From assembly GCA_038363925.1 (NCBI GenBank), contig JAQQWL010000002.1, forward strand, positions 4,526,001 to 4,590,000: 64,000 bases of DNA. The letters are read 5' to 3'. The notes below the pieces were generated by a model, which worked only from the letters and a program-made list of their open reading frames with translations, had not been told where the DNA came from and ran no database searches. Positions 1 through 10,437 of this stretch are shown piece by piece. Numbering within the stretch: the first letter of the stretch is position 1; every line of letters starts with the position of its first letter. Made by a program: the position numbers and the translations under genes. Source of the stretch: Apiospora phragmitis. Lineage: Eukaryota; Ascomycota; Sordariomycetes; Amphisphaeriales; Apiosporaceae.

Positions 1-363
1 ACATATGCTGGTGTAACTCAGATTTCGTTTCGTTCGGAGACATCGTTCTGTTGATACCCGCGCAGCTTCTGCAGCAGCCACCCGTCGCTTGCTGTAGCAA
101 CATATCACATCTCTCTAACAACCTCTTCGGGATATCCTGCAACTAATGGGTCCGACGAGTTCACTGTGGCTCTGAAACAACTTGTCTCTTCTTTTACAGG
201 GCACCGATTTCCCAAACATACAGCAACTCCGGGGTTGCAATCGCATGGGCCGATAACATTAGTTGAAGTGGATCTGCAGGCATCCCGTTTGCAGTCTTGT
301 AATCCGACCTGAAGCGAAGAGATTCGTCCTCTCGCTACTTCGAAGAACCCCCCAACTGAAATA

Positions 364-1425
364 ATGGGAAAATCCAGATTGCGTGGAAGCTCTCCGACAT
401 ACCTGACCCCGTCTCCGAGGGCAATATCACCACCGTCTTCAGTCTGCGAGGACTGGGACATCGAAACCGCCATGTCTACATCCCGCCCAACCAGCTTGGC
501 TATTCCTCGTACCGGCTCCCCGGCCGCCAAGCTGCCCTCCTTATCCGAAATCCTTTCCAATACAGCTTCCCCGCCATGGACGTTAAGTGCTTTCACTGCG
601 TACCTGTCACAAAACCACTGCCTCGAAACACTCGAGATGTAATAGAGGCTGAGAGATACACCGCCACATACTTGCATTTGGTGAACTCACAACAGCAAAT
701 GTCTCAGCACCAAATAGACACGCTATGTTCTGCATGGGATAGAATGATGCAGACTTATATCACACCCTACGGCTCGCGAGAAGTCAACTTACCAGCACCA
801 GTCCGCGATCGGTTATTGGCCCTGAGCCAATCTCTACCAAAACCACCAACGCCGTCCGAGCTCAACGAAGCTGTCACGATCGTCCAAGAACTGATGAGCG
901 ACTCGGTTCTTGTTCCCTTCTGCCAATCCGCAACGGTCGCGCTCGCCGAGCAACAGCAACAGGCTGCGGATGAGAGTCGCGAGGACGACACAGCCGGTCG
1001 CGGCTGAGAGTTCCCAAGGAATCATTTTCTCCGGACGAGAGCTCGCATTCCCCAAAAACACATTTCTACCTTTACTTAACCTTGCCCGCAACAGCATGCA
1101 TAACCGATCCTCATCAATTATTGCATCCGAGACTGCGGATGCGGACTCGGTCACGGACGACAGCAGTAGTCCAAACTCAACACCTGGCGTCGAGCCAGTG
1201 ACACCGCCGACCACGCCGCCGTCGTCGGACTTTACTTTTAGCACGTCACCTAACGGACTGCAACGGGCCATCTCGGGCAACAGTTGGAAGAAAATGGGCG
1301 CCAAGCTGGGATTGAACAGAAAGAGTCGATCTATGCATCGCTCCCAACCGACGAACATGCCTTCGACCACCAGCGCGGATATGCCACCCCCACTACCGGC
1401 CACCAGTTCGGAATCCCCATTATGA
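364..1425 (+). CDS. RGS-domain regulator of G-protein signalling (frame-interrupted)
   Basis: The protein is expected to accelerate GTP hydrolysis by heterotrimeric G-alpha at the plasma membrane. The N-terminal segment (364-640) carries the fungal RGS signature, including AYLSQNHCLETLE. It continues in another frame (about 640-1000) with EAERYTATYLHLVNS, EVNLPAPVRDRLLAL and QELMSDSVLVPF, the rest of the RGS box. The Ser/Thr/Pro-rich tail returns to the first frame, with LQRAISGNSWKKMGAKLGL, to the TGA at 1423-1425. The first switch lies at 639, where one extra G in the single G of ATGTAA gives an uninterrupted EMVIEAERY. The second switch, about 985-1010, needs one base removed or two added and I could not pin it down. 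I chose the ATG at 364 because it opens the conserved frame. The repaired length of about 350 aa fits short fungal RGS proteins. A genuine pseudogene is less likely, because both sides of each break remain conserved. Confidence 0.75.
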
Positions 1426-1496
1426 GGGTTACAGGTCACACCATCACACGAAATCTCTACGAGCACTACGACTACGTTCCTTGAGCCAATCGATAG

Positions 1497-2240
1497 GGAC
1501 GATATCCAGGTATCCCAAGGGCGTCTTGGGAGGATCCCCATCCGGGTCAGCGAATCCCAATACCCGCGAAGCCTGACAGTGCTCTTGAACATGCTCAAAC
1601 TGCTCCTAGTAGTTTAGTGGGTGGTGTGGCCGCAAAAGGCGATGGCCCACCGTCTCCATGCGGCCCCCATATGGTGCGCCGCGCCACTCGGCTTCGACAC
1701 CGCAATACGATGCCCAAACCCTTGAAGATACCAGCAAAGGTCCCAGAGGAGCCGGAATCCAAAAGCGCGCCCTTGATCTGCTCACGTTCGATCGAGTTCC
1801 CCACGATAACACCGCGACTATCGGTTACCGGGGTTCAGGTCTCAGGTCAAACAAAGACAGTGGAGATTGACACCGACACTGAAACAGATGTGGGCACTTC
1901 TTCCGACCCTTCAGATTTGGATGAGGGGAAAGTGACGGAGTCTCCGCCGTGTCTCCTCACAGACGTATCAAATTATTTGAGCGTCCATGCCCAGCTCGAG
2001 GAAGATGATGCATCTGTCACAGTGGTCGATTCCGACGCGTACAGCCGTACGAGCTCCATGGAGGATCTCTATGGCTGGGAGGCCGAGCTAGACCGCAAAT
2101 TGGGCTGTGGCATGTCAAACCCAGTCCAGGTTTGCAAATGCAACCACTTCGAATACCGCCGTGCAGACGGGGCCAAGCGCAGCCTTCTGCATCGTGTTTT
2201 CAACCTCCCCAATAGCCGCCGAGGCAGTGCCGGGAGCTAA
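1497..2240 (+). CDS. 3' part of an unrecognised Ser/Thr-rich protein
   Basis: A frame open from 1497 (just after a TAG) to the TAA at 2238-2240 has coding character but no convincing start. It holds proline-rich text, then acidic Ser/Thr-rich text (VEIDTDTETDVGTSSDPSD), then a C-terminal block with MEDLYGWEAELDRKLGCG, a cysteine cluster VCKCNHFEYRRA and a basic end KRSLLHRVF. The frame just upstream (about 1495-1575) reads RYPKGVLGGSPSGSANPN, so the true gene may begin there and change frame near 1572, as other genes in this window do. It could also be the tail of the RGS gene, but that protein already ends in a normal-looking stop. I do not recognise a domain, and the function is unknown. 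Confidence 0.45.
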   Translation, partial: GRYPGIPRASWEDPHPGQRIPIPAKPDSALEHAQTAPSSLVGGVAAKGDGPPSPCGPHMVRRATRLRHRNTMPKPLKIPAKVPEEPESKSAPLICSRSIEFPTITPRLSVTGVQVSGQTKTVEIDTDTETDVGTSSDPSDLDEGKVTESPPCLLTDVSNYLSVHAQLEEDDASVTVVDSDAYSRTSSMEDLYGWEAELDRKLGCGMSNPVQVCKCNHFEYRRADGAKRSLLHRVFNLPNSRRGSAGS

Positions 2241-5200
2241 AGACTACGCAATAGCTGGCGTATGGAGAAAGACTACAGATGAAACTTCATTACATCAAGG
2301 ACAAACAAAAGTACAGGAAAATATCGCACATTATTCAACGGCGTTTGGACCCAGGCCTGTTCTGGAAAATGGACGGGCCTGGGCGATTTCGATTCAAAAC
2401 CACTAGGGAATAACATAGACTGGGGCATTTTGGCAGCATTTTTGGGTCATGTTTATGGCGAGGCGTTCAACGACACATGGAAAGGTCAGCATCCATGAAT
2501 GATTCGAATCATTTGATTTTGGCGATGGATATCCCACGCTCCCGCTACATTCAATGGGGCAGCGTTGGTTACTTGAGAGTCTCATGAAGCGACGAGTTAT
2601 TGGAAAGAGAAAGAAAGGGGTCTGCCGATCACGCAACACTGCATTGCTTGGAGCCTGGATCATTTACACGCGGCTTCGCATCCTCCTGCTAGACGAGAGA
2701 AGGAGTTTTCGAGCGGACCTACACGAAGAGGCATCATTGTGTGACGACTGTATCATGAGAGCGAGCGCGTTTATATGGAAAGACTAGCTGCTGCTACTTC
2801 GGGTTGATTTATAATGTTTATACGCCATACCATACAAACCCTTGTTCAGAGGGAAGGGTTTATGTACAGAACCTCAAATGACAAACCACTCGATCACAAA
2901 TACATACCATGACTGCAATTGTACCCAAATCCGTGACATGAATGATGACAACATACCGTGAGGTCCATTAATTGGCCCCTCTTCGCCCATTCATACACGA
3001 TAGAGGGTTCAAATGGCTGAACATCTTAGGCACCAGCCTCTCTGTAAACAGGCACGGCAGTGTCCATTGACAAGTTGGTGTAGCTCGACGCAGTTTTCCA
3101 AGCTACGGACGGAAAAGGAAATCCGTATGAGCGTCTGTTTTCAATTCTAGTTGTCATCAGCGATGACGACTACGACATAGATGCCACCAATGGATGCATG
3201 AGAAGGCTTGCAGGCTTTACAACGGTTTTGCCGTTAGACAGCCCTTTTAGAGTTATTTTCTAGCTTACCTGCGTCTCTAGCCAGCTTGGCACCAATAGAG
3301 ACGTGTAGTGGAAAAGAAAGGAAGAGCTTGGACGGGAAAAAGAAGAGGCAGATATAATCTGTCGGTCTGTTTAAGATTCAGCTGATATATTCGCCTCCTC
3401 TTGGGTGCCGTTTCCGCTGGGGCCCAAGTCCCCCCTCCCCGGGCCGTGCACCACGGTCGTCGTTTGTCAGGTCGGTCGGTCTTGGAAACATGCGGGGGAA
3501 CGGCGCATGGAGAGATGGATGAACTACAGCGTACGTGTGGTATGGTATGGCAAGGGATGAACTGATAACCAACAAGATGATACACGAGTGACCGTAGCCA
3601 CTCCTTCTTGGCAAAACCCCCTATCCATCTCATTCCTCCATTTTACTTGTTCGGTGACTGACCGTTCGAATCATCGTCAGTCTTGGCAAGTTGCGACATA
3701 TGAGTAGCACGAAGCCCATGTTGACCAAAGATATGTCGTTGTCGTACATCTTGTCTGTTGGCCTGTGCCCGTGCTTCGAACTTGCATAGTCATGTCTAAG
3801 TAGATAAGAGTGTGTGGGCTTGTTTTTAGTATGGTTACTAATAGTAGTAGTAGTAATCCTACGCATCGTGGTATATGAATCACCGCCTACCCTCACCGCT
3901 CGGAGTGTCAAACTAAGCGTAGTGGTGGTGCGGGTGGCAGTGCCGCGCTGCCTGCGTCTTTCCTAACATCCTTTGTTGGGATGATTTCGTTTCCTCCTGG
4001 TTTTATGTATCTTAGTATCTGTCTGTTCGGACTGAACCGCCGCTGCGGTCCCGTCGTCCCGCGGCTATCTCCGCGGGGAAGAGATCCGGAGGACGAAAGA
4101 CAAAAGGAGATCGCCGTGGATCTGCAAGTGGCCGTCATAGCCTGCCTGCAGCGTCCGTTCGTCGTCCTCGGGCCCGGGGGGGATAGATAGATATTAGATA
4201 GACATATACATGGGACGAAACGAAAATAGTGCAAAGAATTTGCCTTCCTTCTTCTTCTTCTTTTCTCTTCGGCTTATCCGAGAAGTTCTATTAGCGTCGC
4301 TGCCCCTTTTTATGACGCTACTTGCATTTGTTGTTTAACTCCCTTTGTCAGGTAACTTAAGTAAAGTAACAGAGTTAAACTTAACCTGCCTGGGTAGGTG
4401 CTCGATGGCAGCTAGTCAACCCGCGCCCAGAATCCGCGCCGCCCTGCTGCTGCCGGCCTGCCGCCCCCTCCTTCAGCGGCCAGTCAGTCAGTCAGGGGAA
4501 GTGGCGGTGGCGGATAAGTAAGAAGCAGACAGGACGAAGGGAGATCTCCGGGCTTTGGTTTGGCGGCCTTGGCGATACGGAGATTGGCGGCGCTCAGGGG
4601 GAGATAGGAAGGGACGAAACTAACGGGATAGGGGGGTGGTTCTGGCTGATCCGATGGGCAGCGGCACTGGATTGTCTGCCCATCATGATCTGTTGGCGTG
4701 ATGCAAGAAAGGGACGATCGAGGAATGATTTGGGAGGATCGATCATTGGGGGGTGGGGGGGGGGGTTGCTTTTTTATGTGAAGAGGGTGTTTGTTCGCTG
4801 GAACGAGTCAGTTGGGCCAGTCAGTCATCCAAAGACGTTTCTGGTTTCTGACGAGTGTGTCGCTGCGTATGTAAGTGCCGTGACCCGCTGAAAAGGGGGG
4901 ATTGATACGCATACCTACTACGAACTCTTCATGATCGAAGCTGTACTCGATGTTTCCATCACTAGTTGCTGCCCTTGTGTGTTAGTTAGGTATGTAGCTA
5001 GATATAGATGTAGAAGAACAGTATGAGAACGGCAAATTAGTCGATGCGAGATGTGTGTAGCGGGAAATGTGTTTATCGCGAAGCGGCCTCTTGTTCATGG
5101 GAATTATGCAATTAGTGTAGCTGTTACACACACGACAGCTTCCGCCTCACAGGTCGTTGCAGAGGAGGAGGACATTTTACGAGATTTGCATTGAAGCGTT

Positions 5201-5278
5201 ATGTTCTTAGATAACCATCTCCAAGGTAGAGTGTTTTTGTTAAGCAGCATGTATGCCCTTGCCGATCTGTGTTTTCTC
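2241..5278. other. 3 kb intergenic region with no convincing gene
   Basis: Only short unconserved ORFs occur on either strand. The region holds homopolymer and simple-sequence stretches (TTC repeats near 4250, a CAGT run near 4483-4495, long G runs near 4748-4764) and AGG/GGA-rich purine tracts. It separates the 3' ends of the + strand gene above and the - strand CIA1 gene, so it should contain two terminators, although I see no strong poly(A) signal. A non-coding transcript cannot be excluded from sequence. Confidence 0.5.
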
Positions 5279-6659
5279 TCACGAGACCTGCCAGGGACGG
5301 ACCACGCCGTCATCACCGGTTGTGACGAGCATCTCCTCGACGCCTCTCCGCTCCGGGGCGCACTCCATATCGTAGCGCTTGCACCAGGTGACATGATTTA
5401 TCTCAAAAGGGCCGTGGCCGTGGCCCGTAGTACCCAAAACCTTCCAAGTCGTAGACGCAGGTGCTTTCGCTCTGCCGGCGTTCCCGTTGTTGCCCATCTG
5501 TACGTCGCCGTCGAGTTCTACCGTAGCCTCGTCGGGTGATGTTTCGATGTTGGTAGCGGCCGGCTCTTCGCCATAGACGACGATGACGCCGTCGCTGCCC
5601 GTGCTCGCTATCCGCGCCGAGTCCGCGCTCCACGACGCCGAGTAGACGTCCCTCGTGTGCGCCTTGGGCAGGGTGGCGGTGCATTCCCACTCCTCCTTGA
5701 GGGACCGCCGCATCGTGTTCGGGATCCCACCCAGGCCACCCCAAGCATGTTGCGCCGGCGCATTTCCCCCTCGTCCTCATCGTCGTCCTCCTTCAGCGTC
5801 CACAGGCGCAGCGTCTGGTCGGCGCTCCACGTCAGCAGGCGCGGGAACCGGGTGCCCTCGGGCGCGGGCTCCCACTGGAGGCCCCAGACGGTGCCCGCGT
5901 GGCCCTCGAGCACGGCGACGCAGACCCACTCGCCGTCGCCGTCCTCGCGCCAGATGCGCACCGTGTCGTCGTAGCTCGCGCTCGCGAGCACGTCGCTGCT
6001 GTAGCGGCCGCGGCCGCTGCGGGCCGTGTTGTCGGGGCACCAGGCGACCGCCTTCACGTCGCCGTCGTGCTCGTTGAGCACCGCGACCGTCTCCACTCGT
6101 CGTCGTCCTCGTTGGCGCCCACGTCCTCCCAGATCCACACCGACTTGTCGCGCGAGCACGTCGCCAGGTACTGGCCCGAGGGCGAAAAGGCCACCGACTT
6201 GATCTCCGAGTCGTGGCCCTCGAGCACCAGCGCGAACTCCCAGTCCTTTTCGGCGTCGTCCTTATCCGACGCGTCGTCATTACCGGCGGAAGCGCCTGCT
6301 ATTTCCACCTCGAGGTCATCGCCTGTCGCCTTCCTCTCCTCTTCCCAGCGCCACAGCCCGGCTGTCGAGTCGAATGAACCTGACACCAGACATAGCTTAT
6401 GTGGGCTTAGGTTGGGCTTCCAGGCCACGGATCGCACGGAGCGCGTATGTCCTCCGCTGAGAGTGCTATGCGACGTAAGGGTGGAGAGCGAAAAAACAGT
6501 TGTGGACTTTTCGTGGGCAGTCGCGATGAGGGGGAGTGTCGGATGCGGTATCGACTGCCAGGCCCGATCGTATAGTTCTGGTTTGAATGGTGTAAGGGCA
6601 GTCAGCTTCACGGCGGAGGTTGCGCCGGTGCTTGGAGACTCGGTGTCGGCAGGAGGCAT
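5279..6659 (-). CDS. CIA1: Cytosolic iron-sulfur assembly WD40 protein CIA1 (frame-interrupted)
   Basis: Cia1/CIAO1 is the beta-propeller of the CIA targeting complex that hands Fe-S clusters to cytosolic and nuclear apoproteins. WD40 units are visible in order: AWQSIPHPTLPLIATAHEKS, HTRSVRSVAWKP, LEGHDSEIKSVAFSP with CSRDKSVWIWE, NEHDGDVKAVAWCP with ASYDDTVRIW, LEGHAGTVWGLQWEP with SADQTLRLW, AHTRDVYSASWSADS, and the closing blade with VRPWQVS. The ATG at 6659 begins just before the first blade. Two breaks occur. At 6093-6094 (+ strand) one C is missing from CTCC; restoring it gives DDDEWETVAVLNEHDG. At 5739-5742 a C4 run should be C5; restoring it gives a Gly-rich loop leading into IPNTMRRSLKEEW. 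With both restored the length is 460 aa, normal for fungal Cia1. There are no introns. MutY, a client type of Fe-S enzyme, is encoded elsewhere in the window, but I infer no linkage. Confidence 0.88.
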
Positions 6660-7611
6660 TTTGTATGGTGTAGTTGTAGGGTGCGGGCGTCGCACTGCCC
6701 CGATTGGCTCGGTTGTGGCTGTCTGCTTGAGTGGACAGCAATGGACAACACAAGAATTATAGATGCCTATAAGAATCCAGAGAGAATCATGAACAGTTCC
6801 CAGCAATTGCAAGCATGTCACAAAGTTGAGAGACCCGATAGCGCATCACCAGCTTGACTTGCAGTTTTGTGATAAGCTCTTTTTCTGCGCTTATCTGCCC
6901 GCACCCGGACTGACGTATTGAGGGGTCCGGCTCCAAAACTACCCCACCATCTCCATAGGGGCTTTGGAATACACATAACTCATCAGGATAGCCAACGTTT
7001 TCAAGTTTCTATCGCTCCATCCATCGATATCCCTGGGCTCCGTTGAAGGAGGCACTGGTAGGAACAGTCCATGTGTCTGGCAGGCCTCGCCCATGCTCCT
7101 GATCCGAAAAGGCATGACCCTGGTGAGAGTTACCCCTCGGCTTTTCCATTGTTGACTTTGAGAGGAAGTGGCCCATTCTGTGTTTTATCTGCCGTTTAAT
7201 GATATATGCTGTTTGGAAATGTGCGAAGATGGTATCAGGCACAATACCTATATTCAATGTCTTCTTGAAATTAGCAAACGGTACTGCAGTGTGTTTGCAA
7301 TAGCAATCAATGTAGTGAGGTGACATGCAAGTTGCCTTCTTATACATAAAGGAGGTATGCTTTCAGTGCCCCCTGAGTAAGATACTCTACAGCGATTCCC
7401 TGCAAATCGAATCAAATTGACACTTATAAGAACAAAGCATGAAATGTATACAATGGGGAGACGACTAAGACGTACACGATGATGCAAGACAGGTCATCGT
7501 CCCGACGATGTGTAAAAGTCACAACCCACGTTGAAAGTGGGGAGGTCTATACACATCGTCGGGGCGACGACTATAAACGGGGCACAGGTATCCGTTGCTC
7601 AATCCTTTCGC
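6660..7611. other. Intergenic region, CIA1 promoter side
   Basis: No conserved ORF is seen on either strand. This is the 5' flank of CIA1 (- strand) and the 3' flank of the - strand methyltransferase gene. Short ORFs here lack motif or codon support. Confidence 0.4.
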
Positions 7612-7866
7612 TCACTCTTTGAACACACCTGGGGACCGGCCGGTTTCACAGATGCATGCTACAGAGGGTCTTGCAAGAACTCGACACCCATCACGGCCAA
7701 CCGTGATGAACACGTTGCCAATGGACTTGGTCCGGAACGCTGCCTCGCAGCTGGCAAAGTAATACACCCACTTCCTGCGGAAGACCTCGATTTCCGCCTT
7801 GCTCATCCCTCCCTTCTTCGTCTGGCCACCGCCCATCTCTTTCTTCTCCCCGCCGAGCCTCCGCAA
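7612..7866 (-). other. Conserved C-terminal segment of the CFA synthase beyond the in-frame TAG
   Basis: The frame directly continues that of the preceding gene and encodes the family's usual last 50-60 residues, including EVFRRKWVYYFASCEAAF and GNVFITVGRDG, before a stop at 7612. It has no plausible promoter or start of its own. It is therefore either the real C-terminus reached in the cell by an unseen route, or the relic of a truncated gene. The last 20 or so residues look less conserved. Confidence 0.75.
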
Positions 7867-9303
7867 CTACGGCACGATCTCCCCGTCAAACCGGTCTAGA
7901 AACCTCCGGCGCCAGCACCGCAACGCCCGCGCGTAGTGCGCCCCCGCACTGCTCACGTCCTCGACCACGAGCCGGCCCCCGGCCCCGCGCCGGACGCCCT
8001 CGACCAGCGCCGCCACGCTCGGCAGCTCGCCGCCGGTGAACACGTAGCGGCGGACGAAGTCGTCCGGGCCGCTCAGGTAGCGCTCGTAGTGCGCGTCGCT
8101 CATCGTGATGGACTGGAAGACGGCGATGCCGCCCGGCCCGGCCGTCAGGTAGCGGTCTACGCACCGGAAGTAGGTCGTGAGGCACTCGTGGCCTACCTGC
8201 TCGAGCATCTCGATGCTGACGACCATGTCGAACCTTCCTCCTTCTCTTCCGGTCGATGATTCCGATGATGATGATGAGGGTGGCGGTACTTCGCGGTAGT
8301 CGCACACCAGCACCTGGACTTGGCCGGGCGACAGGGACGCCGTGGCGGTCACCCGCTCCCGAATCAACGATGCCTGCTCCTCGCTCGGCGTGATCGTTGT
8401 CACGCGGCAGCCCGTCTCGCTCGCCGCGAGGATGGCGAAGCTGCCCCAGCCGCCGCCGATCTCGAGGACGTGGTCGGTGGGCTTGATGCGGGCGGCACGA
8501 ACGACGAAGCGCAGCTTACGTTTCTGCGCCTCCTCCAACGTGTCAGTGTCATCCTCCGCGTCGTGATGATCATTCAATGAGTCCTTTGAATTTTCTTCCT
8601 GAACTTCTGCCATCGTAGACAACGGTCCTCCCGCCGGGTCCCCACGCCACAGCGGACACGAGTACGTCATGGTGCCGTCCAGGAACGCGGCGAAGAGGGC
8701 GTTGGAGAGTGAGTAGTGCCGCACGGCGTTGAGGCGCGCCGTGGCCACGTCGTGGGCCTTCCGCAGCAGCGCGGGCCCCACCACGGACCACCGAAAGAAG
8801 ACGTCGTACGCCGTCTGCTTGGCCCAGGCCGTGGCGGGGCGGTTCTCGGCCAGCAGCATGACGACCAGGAACGTGGTCAGGTCTGGCGAGTCGACCTCGC
8901 CAGCCATGTACGCCTCGGCCAGGCCCAGGCTGCCGAACAGCAGCAGCCGGAGCCAGGCCGTGTTGGAGTGGTCCTTGAGTCTGCCCTCGAGACTCTCGAG
9001 GGACTTCAGAGAAGAAGAAGAAGAAGAAGAAGAAGACGACGACGACTTCTTCGTTGTCTTCGCTTCTCCTGCTACTGCGTGCCCGTTCCCAGTCTCGTTT
9101 CCGCTCATGTACGTATGCCGCGGCGGCGGCTTGGTGCCCCGGGTGATGACGGTGCCTTCAGGCTCCTCGATTTCAATGTAGCCGACCTTCAGCTCCTGCT
9201 GCTGGCTTAGCACGAGCCAGCGTGCCCAGACTGCCAGCTGAGCTACTACATATTGCTGTAGTTGCTGGAGCAAGGACAATATTATGTTGAGTAGAGTGAC
9301 CAT
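7867..9303 (-). CDS. Cyclopropane-fatty-acyl-phospholipid synthase-like SAM methyltransferase, ended early by a TAG
   Basis: CFA synthases add a methylene from S-adenosylmethionine across a cis double bond of membrane-lipid acyl chains. From the ATG at 9303 the protein has a hydrophobic N-terminus (LLNIILSLLQQ), a linker with a 12-serine run encoded over (GAA)n on the + strand (9011-9034), and the pre-catalytic region KDHSNTAWLRLLLFGSLGLA with EAYMAGEV. The Rossmann SAM site follows (VLEIGGGWGSFAI), then TITPSEEQASLIRERV, MVVSIEMLEQVGHE, FQSITMSDAHYERY and DDFVRRYVFTGGELPS. The frame stops at TAG (7867-7869) after DRFDGEIVP. It resumes in the same frame with SKAEIEVFRRKWVYYF and CEAAFRTKSIGNVFITVGRDG, the conserved family C-terminus, as far as 7612. 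The main ORF is 478 aa, against 563 aa if read through. The body is GC-rich and intronless, unlike its flanks. Alternatives for the TAG are a nonsense mutation, a base error, or a weak 54-nt in-frame GT-AG intron. Confidence 0.82.
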   Translation of the reverse strand: MVTLLNIILSLLQQLQQYVVAQLAVWARWLVLSQQQELKVGYIEIEEPEGTVITRGTKPPPRHTYMSGNETGNGHAVAGEAKTTKKSSSSSSSSSSSSLKSLESLEGRLKDHSNTAWLRLLLFGSLGLAEAYMAGEVDSPDLTTFLVVMLLAENRPATAWAKQTAYDVFFRWSVVGPALLRKAHDVATARLNAVRHYSLSNALFAAFLDGTMTYSCPLWRGDPAGGPLSTMAEVQEENSKDSLNDHHDAEDDTDTLEEAQKRKLRFVVRAARIKPTDHVLEIGGGWGSFAILAASETGCRVTTITPSEEQASLIRERVTATASLSPGQVQVLVCDYREVPPPSSSSSESSTGREGGRFDMVVSIEMLEQVGHECLTTYFRCVDRYLTAGPGGIAVFQSITMSDAHYERYLSGPDDFVRRYVFTGGELPSVAALVEGVRRGAGGRLVVEDVSSAGAHYARALRCWRRRFLDRFDGEIVP

Positions 9304-10437
9304 TTTTACGCTAAAGACATGGAACAGGGGCGGCGAGCTTCCTTGACTTGTAAACATCGAGATGGAATGAGCGAGGTATTTATAAAAAGTACATCTAAAC
9401 ATAGACAGAAGACCAGATCCCGCACCACCATGAATGTGGCACAGCAGGCAAACCTGGCTACCGCCATAAGCTGCCGCTACAAGCAAGGGTACAGGCACGG
9501 CAATGATATACTGCCATGCCACCCTCTCCTGTCCTCTTATCTATCCCTGTAAGGTTAGTCCTATCTTTTGAGGAGAAACCGTGGGGTCTGAGGCTGTCTC
9601 CAGACCTCCGAGGCCCTAGCCACCGACAAAAGCAAATATATATAATCTTACTGGCATATGTAGTTCGGACAGGCCAGTGTGATACGGACGGTCCCGCTCT
9701 ACCCTGGATACTGTACGTTGCACGTATGTAGGTGCTTATAACTCTAAATCGGAGCAGCCGTATTTTTATGCGAGAGAGGGCCAATCAGATACAACTAGTC
9801 GGTGTTCCGGTGGCTCGGGACACAGCGAGGGGAACGTCGCAGCGTTATACAACCAGACAAGCAGGCATATTTCTAACCAGATTTAGTGGTGTTGTGGGTG
9901 CCCATACAAGGGTGTGGAAGAACCAACTGAAGACCGACCCTCTTTTGTGACGAAAACCATGCTCGGTTCTTTTGCCAAATGGGAGAGTCTATACGGATAC
10001 ACATACACACATCCTTCGTCTCGCCGGTCTCGTGTCCCTCGGCACCACAGAAGAAAAAAAGACCCAGCTCGCCAAGCTTGCTGTTTACGGTATACGAGAT
10101 ACGGGAACTGGGCTAGCCCCGGTGTAAGTGTGTGGGTGTGTGTGTATGAGCACCCTACTACTGTGATATGCCTGTTGCTCAAGTAGTCACTCTAATAGGC
10201 TGAGGTTGGGCAGAACCGGACGGTCCTCCGGTGCTGTTGGCTCAATCCCTGGTTTCTTATTCGTTCGTCCCGGTTGGGAAGGGACGATCGCCGAAGCGGA
10301 CGGACTTATATTGAAGCTGCCTGCTTTCCTGCTATCAATCCGCTGGATCCGAATGTCTTGAGTATACTTGTGTGGTTGCGGCATCTGAGACATCAATTCA
10401 ACCATCTGATCAACTGATCTGATCTACCTTTCTACGT
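9304..10437. other. Intergenic region, no gene seen
   Basis: 5' flank of the CFA synthase gene and 3' flank of the permease gene, both on the - strand. Several overlapping short ORFs are present but none shows motifs or consistent coding bias. A short GT/TG-rich stretch lies near 10123-10145. Confidence 0.4.

Noticed and set aside
105..677. 190-codon - strand ORF opposite the RGS gene
   Set aside because: It is antisense to conserved RGS coding sequence and has no motif of its own.
7009..7347. 112-codon - strand ORF downstream of the CFA synthase
   Set aside because: No motif, odd composition and no link by splicing to the methyltransferase frame.
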